NCBI GenBank assembly: GCA_042408785.1
Contig: JBHOQU010000104.1
Location: 1-6,422, forward strand
Direction of reading: 5' to 3'
DNA from: JAUQQI01 sp042408785
Lineage (GTDB): Bacteria > Chloroflexota > Dehalococcoidia > JAUQQI01
Length of the DNA: 6,422 nucleotides
How positions within the stretch are numbered: position 1 is the stretch's first letter; every line of letters starts with the position of its first letter. The notes below the pieces were generated by a model that saw nothing but the letters and a program-made list of their open reading frames with translations, was not told where the DNA came from and did not search any database. Both the position numbers and the translations under genes were made by a program. Positions 1 through 5,044 of this stretch are shown here, piece after piece.

Positions 1-635
1 GCCGGAGGGGGTGCTGCCGCGCAGCCCTGACAGGAGGGGTTGAGGGCGCAGACGAAGTTGTGGACGCTGCCCCCGAACTGCGCCCGCTCCGGTGGGTTCA
101 TATTTTCCCACCAGGCGAAGAAGACGCCGACCTTTGCGCCCGGGACCTGCGGGACCTTGCACCAGGCGGTCCCGGCGTAGCAGTCCATGGCCCAGTTCCA
201 GATGTCCGGGCGGCGGTCGATGAACGCGGCGAGCGTGTCCAGACAGATGTCGTAGTAAGGAATCCCAGCCAGTCGGCAGTACTCGTTTATGTCCGCCCCG
301 GATGGGAACCGCCCGTTGTCCCAGATAAAGCGTTCAATAATCCACCCGGGTGTCCCGTAGGCGTAAATCATGTTAAGAATCTGCGGCCAGTCGATGCCAT
401 ACTGCCGGAACTCGGGGATGTGCCAGGACGTCCCGTCGAAGTAGCCGCGCTGGCGGGGCCAGTCGCACGAACTTTTGATGCAGTAGCGGTCCCAGCACCC
501 GATGATGTCCAGCCCCTGCGGCGCGCACACGGCGTTGTAGAAGCTCACGGCCACGGTTGCCGGCACGTGCCAGCGGCTGGCCCAGGCCTCGGCGGGATGC
601 GGCGGGTAGCCCGCTCGGGAGACGTTCACCGCCAC
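1..635 (-). CDS. Cys/Trp-rich protein of unknown function (partial, runs off the left edge)
   Basis: I read this frame directly: it is open from a GTG at 635 to the window edge, 211 residues with no stop. I do not recognise the family. It has 11 cysteines (37, 47, 52, 57, 120, 131, 152, 159, 196, 202, 205) and 13 tryptophans plus many tyrosines, quite unlike the cysteine-poor proteins upstream. The cysteines cluster at 47-57 and 196-205. No signal peptide or membrane segment is clear, and the visible end is Ala/Pro-rich, perhaps a linker. The GTG at 635 is preferred because GGGAG (649-645) sits 9 bases upstream; a GTG at 629 gives a four-base GTGA overlap with the preceding stop and is the alternative. 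As the seventh gene of the structural operon, a disulfide-stabilised spike or receptor-binding protein is a guess. The opposite-strand open frame at 60-710 is its shadow. Confidence 0.8.
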   Translation of the reverse strand, partial: MAVNVSRAGYPPHPAEAWASRWHVPATVAVSFYNAVCAPQGLDIIGCWDRYCIKSSCDWPRQRGYFDGTSWHIPEFRQYGIDWPQILNMIYAYGTPGWIIERFIWDNGRFPSGADINEYCRLAGIPYYDICLDTLAAFIDRRPDIWNWAMDCYAGTAWCKVPQVPGAKVGVFFAWWENMNPPERAQFGGSVHNFVCALNPSCQGCAAAPPP

Positions 636-997
636 TGTACCACTCTCCCGTTGACTTGCGGAGCGGCTAAGGCCACCGCCACCCCACCCTGCGGGATGGC
701 CAGCTCGTAATTGAGGACCATCACGGCGCTCGCCCCCAGCGAGGCCAGGAGCGGCAGGGGCGACCGGGCCAGCACGCTTACCACGCCGCCGAGAAGCAGA
801 CCGAACAGGGTGGCCGGCAGGTAGCCAGACCGCAGATTTTCCAGCTTCACGGCCACGGCGGCCGGGTCGCCCTCAAGGGCGAACGTCTTGATGGTGAAGT
901 GACTGGGCATGAAGGCCGAAAAGGCGTGGGCCGTCTCGGCCGCCGTGAATATTGAGAGCATCGCCAGGTTGAGAGTCCGGTCGTCGTTCAGCTCCAT
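626..997 (-). CDS. small two-segment membrane protein of the virion operon
   Basis: 123 residues. Two hydrophobic stretches near the C-terminal half, about 60-77 (LPATLFGLLLGGVVSVLA) and 83-101, are separated by a short Arg-Ser-Pro turn and look like a helical hairpin. The N-terminal 55 residues are more polar. The ATG at 997 is chosen because its A is also the last base of the upstream TGA (TGATG, translational coupling) and AGGTGG at 1011-1006 lies 8 bases before it; GTG codons slightly upstream are alternatives. No family is recognised. Small membrane proteins encoded downstream of the capsid gene are typical of membrane-containing double jelly-roll phages, where they sit in the internal vesicle. 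A holin is another possibility given the two-helix form. The downstream GTG gene overlaps its end. Confidence 0.75.
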   Translation of the reverse strand: MELNDDRTLNLAMLSIFTAAETAHAFSAFMPSHFTIKTFALEGDPAAVAVKLENLRSGYLPATLFGLLLGGVVSVLARSPLPLLASLGASAVMVLNYELAIPQGGVAVALAAPQVNGRVVQWR

Positions 998-1386
998 CAC
1001 CACGGCCACCTATCTTCCCGGGCGGTATCGGGGAGCCGCTGTACCTTCAGGACGCCCGGCAGGCAGCGCAGGGCGGCCTCCCAACCGGCCGTCGGGGCGG
1101 TCACCTCGGCCGTGTAGACCGGCGGGCCTCCCACGGCCGGTCCCGGCGTGGCCCCCTGAAAGAGGGGCTCCAGTTGGGTGAAGGTCCCATACTTGAGGCC
1201 CCAGCGGGTCAGGGCCGTGCTAACTGACTGAAGATACGGGCCGGCGACCACCACCTGGTAGCGCGTCTGGACCTGGGGCACAGGACCGCGCGGCACGTAG
1301 GCGTCGCAGCCCCGCTGTCGGCTGGCCTCGCGAAGGACCAGGAGCCCGGCCAGGACCGCGGCGGCGACCAGTATGCCCGGGGGCAT
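997..1386 (-). CDS. small protein with an N-terminal membrane anchor
   Basis: 129 residues. Residues 5-18 (ILVAAAVLAGLLVL) form a single hydrophobic segment at the very N-terminus, followed by basic residues (R19, R23, R25), so the rest is probably exposed on one side of a membrane. The soluble part contains an alternating hydrophobic stretch (RYQVVVAGPYLQSVSTAL, 42-59) and a second one (YTAEVTAP, then GWEAALRCLPGVLKVQRL, 101-118). This resembles a small alpha/beta fold of the SPOR or ferredoxin type, but that is only an impression. The ATG at 1386 follows GGAGG (1400-1396) by 9 bases, and the ribosome site overlaps the end of the upstream gene. Its stop overlaps the next start by one base. 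Likely a virion membrane protein from its context; no family is recognised. Confidence 0.75.
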   Translation of the reverse strand: MPPGILVAAAVLAGLLVLREASRQRGCDAYVPRGPVPQVQTRYQVVVAGPYLQSVSTALTRWGLKYGTFTQLEPLFQGATPGPAVGGPPVYTAEVTAPTAGWEAALRCLPGVLKVQRLPDTAREDRWPW

Positions 1387-1392
1387 TCCCCA

Positions 1393-2013
1393 TCACCTCC
1401 TTGCCAGCCAGCCGATGGTCGCCGAGCCGCCGTCGGCCCGGACGTAAATTTTCGAGGCATCATCAACGGGTAGGGACACCCCGTTGCCAGGGGCGAGTTC
1501 AATGGTCTGAGCCGCGGCGTTGCCGACCATCACCTTCCCCGCAGAGGCGGAGCGGTTCTGAACCAGGACCTCGACGCACGACAGCGACTGCAGAGAGACC
1601 GGGGCCGTCTGGCCCGCCGAAAGGGTGAGCTCCCCAACGACGAAATCCGAGCTCAAAAACCACGAGAAGGCCACCGGGGCGGCGACGCTGCCGCAGACCG
1701 CGATGGACGTGGCCGTGACCAGGCCGCCCGGTTCCTCCTTCGAGACCCGGAAGAGGTCGAAGCCAGCCACGGGCACAAACCAGACGTCGCCATAGTCCCG
1801 CGTCCCGGAGGCCACGGCCCCGTCCCGGACCCTGATGCCCCGTACGGGGATGAAAGGGCCGCCGTTGGAGACCAGGAAGCGGACCAGGGCCGGAGTGCCC
1901 GAGCCGCTGATACTCACCAGGACGAAGTCGGCGCCGCACAGCTCCAGGTCAACGCCGGTGTTGACGCCGGCCTCGTTGTTGAAGTGGACGTGAGGCCCGC
2001 CGACCTGGGCCAC
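1393..2013 (-). CDS. beta-rich minor capsid or vertex protein candidate
   Basis: 206 residues, almost entirely short alternating hydrophobic strands with Gly, Ser and Asp turns, no membrane segment and few charged helices, as in viral structural proteins. It seems to have two parts: residues 1 to about 125, and a C-terminal module at about 146-206 (starting CVEVLVQNRSASAGKVMVGN) with the pattern of small beta-sandwich modules seen in phage structural and decoration proteins. The GTG start at 2013 lies 5 bases after AAGGAGGG, which overlaps the TAA of the major capsid gene, so the two are translated as a coupled pair. Its place directly after the capsid gene suggests a penton, spike base or second capsid protein. 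Thermus phage P23-77-like viruses use a small and a large capsid protein from adjacent genes, but the partner here already looks like a double jelly-roll. The specific role is inference. Confidence 0.75.
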   Translation of the reverse strand: MAQVGGPHVHFNNEAGVNTGVDLELCGADFVLVSISGSGTPALVRFLVSNGGPFIPVRGIRVRDGAVASGTRDYGDVWFVPVAGFDLFRVSKEEPGGLVTATSIAVCGSVAAPVAFSWFLSSDFVVGELTLSAGQTAPVSLQSLSCVEVLVQNRSASAGKVMVGNAAAQTIELAPGNGVSLPVDDASKIYVRADGGSATIGWLARR

Positions 2014-2024
2014 GGGTTCCCTCC

Positions 2025-3041
2025 TTACATGGCCTCGACGCTGTCCCAGAGCATGGTGACCTGGCCGGGGTTCACCGTGTCGATGGCCAGCTGGATATCA
2101 CCCACCTCCAGGCCAATGGTCTTGAGGCCCAGGGCCGACCCGGTAATCTTCCGGAGGTCCAGGACGGCGATCCCGTCCAGGCCGTTGGAGAGGCCCACGG
2201 TGTTGTTGCCGGCGTTGTCGTACTCCGAGCCAAACGCCCCGATGTAGCTCTTCAGGGTGAAGAACTGCAGCACCTTCCAGGGCACGTCGATAACCCGCGA
2301 CTGGCCCCGCTTGGGCAGGATCAGGCCGACCCGGCTGATGACGTTATTGGACCGGGCGCCGGTAGCGTCGTAGGCAGCGATGGCGATGCGCCGGACAAAC
2401 CGGCCGGTCGGGATGTCGTAGCGCTTGGTGTAGCCAGTCCAGGTCGTGTTGAGCTGCTCCCGGGTAGTGCTGTATACCGGCCGGTAGCGCTGAATGGACG
2501 CCGGCAATTCACCCTGGACCCGGCTGATGACCACATCCACCCGGGCGGAGTTAATGGTGATGCCGCTTCCCACGGCGGACGCGTCCCGCCAGTAAACGGT
2601 GGCGGTAAGCTCGCTTTCCTCCCGCTCGGTGGCCGGGATGACGATCCAGGGCTTGGTAGGAGAGCTCAGCGGGTCGAAGGGGTCGAGGACGTTGTCGCCA
2701 AAGTGGAAGGCGAAGCTGAACTCGACCTTCCCCGACGCGCTCGCTCCTAGCGGGTTGGGGAGCTTGAGGCCGTCGCCGTAATCGCAGCGGTTGAGGACGT
2801 GGAGGAGAATGAGGTCGTTGATGTCGATGTAGCGGACCGTCGACCCCTTCACGGTAATGCCGCTTATGAGCTTAAACAGGGGGTCGTTGGCGTAGCCAGG
2901 TGCTGCCCCGGCGGAGTAGTCGACGGTCACCACGAAATCGATTCCCACGATCTGACCGTCCCGGGGCAGCTTAATGGACGAACTGGCATTGGCCGCAAAG
3001 CCGATTACGTCATCTGTCGTGGTAAGGAGCGGATGCAGCAT
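2025..3041 (-). CDS. double jelly-roll major capsid protein (PM2 P2-like)
   Basis: 338 residues, the usual size for a double jelly-roll capsid protein, which forms pseudo-hexameric trimers in the icosahedral shell around an internal membrane. The N-terminal jelly-roll starts with residues 17-40, where a small-residue stretch, IKLPRDGQI and the strand IVGIDFVVTV match the opening of PM2 P2-like coat proteins. It ends near the strand ARVDVVISRV (167-175). A helical and loop connector (about 178-207) leads to the second barrel, which begins with YDIPTGRFVRRIAIAAYD (208-225), the LPTG-x-hydrophobic-R signature familiar at this point in these capsid proteins. VIDVPWKVLQFF (250-261) follows, as expected. 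The ATG at 3041 is preceded by AGAGGAGG with a 5-base spacer, the best ribosome site in the operon and fitting for the most abundant protein. Assignment is by recalled sequence pattern; I have not run a profile search. Confidence 0.85.
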   Translation of the reverse strand: MLHPLLTTTDDVIGFAANASSSIKLPRDGQIVGIDFVVTVDYSAGAAPGYANDPLFKLISGITVKGSTVRYIDINDLILLHVLNRCDYGDGLKLPNPLGASASGKVEFSFAFHFGDNVLDPFDPLSSPTKPWIVIPATEREESELTATVYWRDASAVGSGITINSARVDVVISRVQGELPASIQRYRPVYSTTREQLNTTWTGYTKRYDIPTGRFVRRIAIAAYDATGARSNNVISRVGLILPKRGQSRVIDVPWKVLQFFTLKSYIGAFGSEYDNAGNNTVGLSNGLDGIAVLDLRKITGSALGLKTIGLEVGDIQLAIDTVNPGQVTMLWDSVEAM

Positions 3042-3059
3042 GCTAACCTCCTCTGACTG

Positions 3060-3539
3060 TTAGAGTCCGCCCACGGCCGAGCTCATCGGACCGGGCGACG
3101 AGAGGCTCACCGACCCGCTGGAGCCGGCTGCATTGGTCGACCCAGACGGCACCGCCGGGGCGCTGGGCGCGCCGAGGAACGGCAGCTGAATGCTCGGCAG
3201 CGGGATAGAGCCCGACAGACTGAAGCCGGGCACGAAGGCTGAAATGACCTTGGCAACACCCAGCATCAGGCCGCCCCGCAGGAAGTGGCGGCCGATTCGC
3301 CGGTCGACCATCCCCACCACCGTGCCCGAGAGCAGGGCGGCAACGGCGGTGGTGGCGGCATCCACCAGCTTGCCCACGGTGTTGTTCGGGGTCGGCAGGG
3401 TGGTGATGAACCGCCGGGCGACGGGGGCAACCACCTTGTCGTTGGCCCAGCCGCTCACGGTGAGGCCGACCGCCGTCCACCCGAGGGCGACCAGGTCCTC
3501 GCCGAAGAGCTCGGGATTGTCCCTGACGTACCTAGCCAT
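3060..3539 (-). CDS. membrane-associated virion protein candidate
   Basis: 159 residues. Hydrophobic, Gly/Ala-rich segments at about 16-31, 60-79 (VDAATTAVAALLSGTVVGMV) and 86-104 suggest membrane association, with the basic cluster DRRIGRHFLR (79-88) between the last two. From residue 105 the sequence is low-complexity Pro/Ser/Gly/Ala (SIPLPSIQLPFLG, then a Ser-rich tail), probably a flexible extension. The ATG at 3539 is chosen over a start 24 bases upstream because AAGGAGG (3557-3551) lies 11 bases before it. It overlaps the end of the upstream gene by eight bases (ATGGCTAG). It sits immediately before the major capsid gene, a place often held by small membrane or scaffold-like proteins in double jelly-roll viruses. 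No named family is recognised. Confidence 0.75.
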   Translation of the reverse strand: MARYVRDNPELFGEDLVALGWTAVGLTVSGWANDKVVAPVARRFITTLPTPNNTVGKLVDAATTAVAALLSGTVVGMVDRRIGRHFLRGGLMLGVAKVISAFVPGFSLSGSIPLPSIQLPFLGAPSAPAVPSGSTNAAGSSGSVSLSSPGPMSSAVGGL

Positions 3540-4251
3540 ACGGGTAGTATCCTCCTTGCACACTCAAGCGTTCTCGCAGCGCTGCCGCTGCGGCTAAGAG
3601 CCAGTCTGGCCTTGCGAGAATCCAGTCGACTGCCCCGGCAAGGTCGGGGTTCTCGACCTTCAAGGCGCCGAGTACCCTGCCGAGGTCGTCGGGAGGGGTG
3701 TGGGCAATGAGGCGGGCCAGCTCCGCCGCCTGCGGGTGGGGCTGGGAAAGGAGCCAGTCCGCCGCCTGGGCCGGGGTGAGATTCTCCAGCTGCCGGACGA
3801 CCCAGGTGGAGATTATGGACATTCGACCGTTCCCTGCCCCCGCAGGAGCCGGATTGGGGGCCTCCTGGGGCGCGCTCGGGGCCGAGGCTCCGGCCGGGGG
3901 CAGGCCCGGGGCGCCCGTGCCCGTCTGCCGCAGGAGGGCCGGGGCCAGACCCATGGCGAGACCCTGGCCCACGGCCTTCAAGGTGTCCTGAATCCAGTCT
4001 TCAGCCCCCGCGCGCCGGGGGTCCTCTATGAGGCCCGCCTTCCTGAGGAGCTGGAGGGTCTGAATCAGCTCCTGGATGGGGTCTTCTGAGCCGGGATCAA
4101 GACCGAATTTGCGCAGGACCAGCCGGTCAGCCGCCTCTGGGTTGCGGGCCTTCAGCCGGGCGAGGGCGTGCATGAACTCGACCCTCAAAACCTGCGAGGG
4201 GGTAGGAATCTGGGAGGTCTGCCGCCGACGTCTTTTAAGGAATCCGAACAT
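3532..4251 (-). CDS. helical protein with internal repeat, first gene of the virion operon
   Basis: 239 residues. A basic N-terminus (KRRRR at 6-10) is followed by an all-helical region (20-110), an Ala/Pro/Gly linker (about 111-142), and a C-terminal helical region (145-230) ending in the aromatic tail GGYYPYG. The C-terminal part contains two similar blocks 44 residues apart, NLTPAQAADWLLSQP (157-171) and NPDLAGAVDWILARP (201-215), which look like a duplicated helical unit. The basic start could touch DNA or the vesicle, and the architecture resembles a scaffold or internal minor virion protein, but no family is recognised. The ATG at 4251 is preferred. An in-frame TTG at 4302 would add 17 residues and run into the palindromic array. 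There is no good ribosome site before 4251, unlike every downstream gene, so a short-leader or leaderless transcript is possible. Confidence 0.75.
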   Translation of the reverse strand: MFGFLKRRRRQTSQIPTPSQVLRVEFMHALARLKARNPEAADRLVLRKFGLDPGSEDPIQELIQTLQLLRKAGLIEDPRRAGAEDWIQDTLKAVGQGLAMGLAPALLRQTGTGAPGLPPAGASAPSAPQEAPNPAPAGAGNGRMSIISTWVVRQLENLTPAQAADWLLSQPHPQAAELARLIAHTPPDDLGRVLGALKVENPDLAGAVDWILARPDWLLAAAAALRERLSVQGGYYPYG

Positions 4252-4260
4252 TCCACGACC

Positions 4261-4290
4261 AATATGCCGGCTGGAAAGTCCTAAAAACAA
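4261..4290 (-). promoter_or_regulatory. possible promoter for the leftward virion operon
   Basis: Read on the minus strand, TTGTTT (4290-4285) and CATATT (4266-4261) are separated by 18 bases. They match the -35 and -10 consensus at only 3 and 4 of 6 positions. Transcription would begin near 4254, only a few bases before the ATG at 4251, consistent with the missing ribosome site there. The first palindrome of the array (4297-4308) lies just upstream, where an activator or repressor could act. Weak call; the operon must have a promoter nearby, but this may not be the exact one. Confidence 0.3.
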
Positions 4291-4378
4291 GAAAGAGGAC
4301 AAAGGTCCTCAAAAACCGGACACCTGTCCCCAGGGTTCAGGACATATGTCCTGGAAAAGGGGACAGGTGTCCGGAGGG

Positions 4379-4419
4379 CACAGGCCATGTGTCCTGAAAA
4401 AGCGGACACATGGCCTGTG
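4379..4419. repeat. perfect 16-bp inverted repeat with 9-base loop (third palindrome pair)
   Basis: CACAGGCCATGTGTCC (4379-4394) and its exact reverse complement (4404-4419) flank the loop TGAAAAAGC. Both boxes inside this pair carry the same outer change (GGCCA, TGGCC), placed so that the symmetry of the pair is kept while the symmetry of each 12-bp box is broken. This suggests the pair itself, or a hairpin formed by it, matters. The right arm shares its last four bases with the DnaA box. Confidence 0.9.
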
Positions 4420-4424
4420 GATAA
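4416..4424 (-). promoter_or_regulatory. consensus DnaA box
   Basis: The plus strand reads TGTGGATAA, so the minus strand is TTATCCACA, a perfect match to the bacterial DnaA box. It occupies the single gap of the array that is widened from 10 to 20 bases, which makes a chance match less likely. Pairing of one or a few DnaA boxes with initiator iterons is characteristic of plasmid and phage theta origins. Host DnaA binding here is inferred. Confidence 0.75.
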
Positions 4425-4434
4425 TCCGGGAAAC

Positions 4435-4475
4435 GGGACATGTGTCCTCAAAAACCGGACACGTGTCCCCTTTTT
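4435..4475 (+). terminator. hairpin followed by T-run (possible rightward terminator)
   Basis: GGGACATGTGTCC (4435-4447) and GGACACGTGTCCC (4457-4469) pair over 13 positions with one G-T wobble around the loop TCAAAAACC. The sequence CTTTTT follows directly at 4470-4475. In the rightward direction this has the form of an intrinsic terminator. It lies before the rightward promoter, so it would stop antisense transcripts entering from the left rather than attenuate the regulator gene. It may equally be a by-product of the paired binding sites. Confidence 0.35.
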
Positions 4476-4502
4476 CGACAATTGTGTAAGGGGATATATA
4501 AT
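4475..4502 (+). promoter_or_regulatory. sigma-70-type promoter for the rightward operon, with degenerate operator
   Basis: TCGACA (4475-4480) and TATAAT (4497-4502) are separated by 16 bases; they match the -35 and -10 consensus at 5 and 6 of 6 positions. Predicted start of transcription is near 4509. A degenerate ninth box, CGACAATTGTGT (4476-4487, core ACA-AT-TGT), overlaps the -35 element 19 bases after box eight, so protein loading on the array could occlude RNA polymerase and give autorepression. The AT-rich stretch here is also the best candidate for DNA unwinding if the array is an origin. Confidence 0.7.
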
Positions 4503-4515
4503 CAACGTAGAACCG

Positions 4516-4788
4516 TTGTGCGGTATACATTGGCAGGAAGTGCGGCGAACGCTGGGGCTTACCCAGGCGGAGCTGGCAAGTATCTGCCGCGTAAGTCCGC
4601 GAACTATACGCCGTTGGGAATCCCGCAAAAATCACGTATGCCCGTCCCGGTCGGCCGTGGCCCTCTTGGTGCTCTTCTTACAGCATCCCCGGACAGTTCA
4701 GATAATGGCCGCGAACGGCCGGACGTGGGATGTCGCCCAACTTCTCGAAAAGCTGGTGGCGGAAGCGAGGCGAATCGGAGCGGAATGA
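4516..4788 (+). CDS. Cro/CI (XRE-type) helix-turn-helix regulator
   Basis: 90 residues from a TTG at 4516. Residues 6-35 carry the classic pattern WQEVRRTLGLTQ, AELA, then SPRTIRRWESR: LTQAELA is the first helix of the DNA-binding motif and VSPRTIRRWE the recognition helix. The C-terminal 50 residues are helical (VALLVLFLQ, AQLLEKLVAEARRI) and probably dimerise. The start is uncertain. The frame stays open upstream through the repeat array to an ATG at 4387, but that part is repeat-encoded and precedes the promoter. The TTG starts only about 7 bases after the predicted transcription start with no ribosome site, and a GTG at 4540 would cut into the domain. As a small dimeric regulator beside an array of palindromes overlapping its own promoter, it is the leading candidate to bind them as autorepressor or origin-binding protein. 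That link is inferred. Confidence 0.8.
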   Translation: MCGIHWQEVRRTLGLTQAELASICRVSPRTIRRWESRKNHVCPSRSAVALLVLFLQHPRTVQIMAANGRTWDVAQLLEKLVAEARRIGAE

Positions 4789-5022
4789 GTGAAGCTGAAA
4801 ATAGAACTGCCCCTGACCTACGACGCAAAACTTACACCCGAGATGGAAACCCTGCTGACCCACCTGGAGTGCGGCCCCCGCTGTCCCCTGGACGGCTGGC
4901 TCCTAAAGATCCACCCCAAGTGTTTGGCCTGCGGCCTGCTGTTGGGCCCGGCCCACGGCCGGGCTGGGATGGACGGCCTGTGCGATTCCTGTCGGAGGTT
5001 CAGGTCAACAGCCGCGATGTAG
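4789..5022 (+). CDS. small zinc-ribbon-like protein
   Basis: 77 residues from a GTG that directly follows the stop of the regulator gene, with GGAG at 4777-4780, eight bases upstream. Cysteines at 28, 32, 45, 48, 65 and 68 include the pairs C45-L-A-C48 and C65-D-S-C68, separated by 16 residues, the spacing of a four-cysteine zinc ribbon; C28-x3-C32 and H25 may form part of a second site. The N-terminus (KLKIELPLTYDAKLTPEM) is more like a strand-helix region. No enzyme motif is visible. It probably acts as a small DNA- or protein-binding accessory factor co-expressed with the regulator. No family is recognised. Confidence 0.7.
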   Translation: MKLKIELPLTYDAKLTPEMETLLTHLECGPRCPLDGWLLKIHPKCLACGLLLGPAHGRAGMDGLCDSCRRFRSTAAM

Positions 5023-5044
5023 AAAGGAGGTGTAAGGGGGCATT
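5023..5044 (+). promoter_or_regulatory. very strong ribosome binding site leading to a rare ATT start
   Basis: AAAGGAGGTG (5023-5032) is a ten-base match to the anti-Shine-Dalgarno sequence and begins just after the preceding stop. No ATG, GTG or TTG lies 4-13 bases downstream in any frame that stays open. In the lysin frame, TAA at 5033 closes anything upstream, and ATT at 5042, eleven bases after GGAGG, is the only rare-start candidate at proper distance. ATT is the known start of infC, where it allows regulation by initiation factor 3. Confidence 0.6.

Larger units (their letters stand above)
4297..4468. repeat. array of eight 12-bp palindromes in four phased pairs (putative origin/operator array)
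   Basis: Eight sites fit GGACA-NN-TGTCC: 4297-4308 GGACAAAGGTCC, 4318-4329 GGACACCTGTCC, 4340-4351 GGACATATGTCC, 4361-4372 GGACAGGTGTCC, 4383-4394 GGCCATGTGTCC, 4404-4415 GGACACATGGCC, 4436-4447 GGACATGTGTCC and 4457-4468 GGACACGTGTCC. They form four pairs. Within each pair a 9-base spacer holds an A-tract (TCAAAAACC, TGGAAAAGG, TGAAAAAGC, TCAAAAACC); between pairs the gaps are 10, 10 and 20 bases. Start-to-start steps are 21, 22, 21, 22, 21, 32 and 21, close to two or three helical turns, so a dimeric protein would bind every site on one face. The A-tracts recur about every 43 bases (then 53) and should add in-phase bending. This is the layout of an iteron origin, a partition site or a cooperative operator. 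Confidence 0.92.

Noticed and set aside
60..710. Plus-strand frame of 216 codons at the left end
   Set aside because: Shadow of the minus-strand Cys/Trp-rich gene, which has a ribosome site, continues the operon and has more protein-like composition.
3285..3710. Plus-strand frames across the two upstream virion genes
   Set aside because: Gly/Arg/Pro-rich antisense translations without ribosome sites; the minus frames have coupled starts and membrane-type hydrophobic segments.
4297..4468. CRISPR array
   Set aside because: The repeated units are 12-bp palindromes with 9- and 10-base spacers, the spacers are similar to each other rather than unique, and no cas gene is near.
4297..4468. LexA/SOS boxes
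   Set aside because: The geometry GGAC-N4-GTCC resembles the Gram-positive GAAC-N4-GTTC box, but the arms differ at a conserved position in every site, eight phased copies are not seen at SOS promoters, and no lexA-like gene is present.
4252..4515. Transposon ends or an attachment site
   Set aside because: No transposase or integrase is nearby, and the symmetry is an internally repeated array rather than one terminal repeat pair or a short direct repeat.
4281..4635. Overlapping open frames on both strands across the palindrome array
   Set aside because: They translate the repeats into periodic CP-type peptides (for example repeats of DTCP), have no ribosome sites and cover the promoter; open only because the repeats lack stops.
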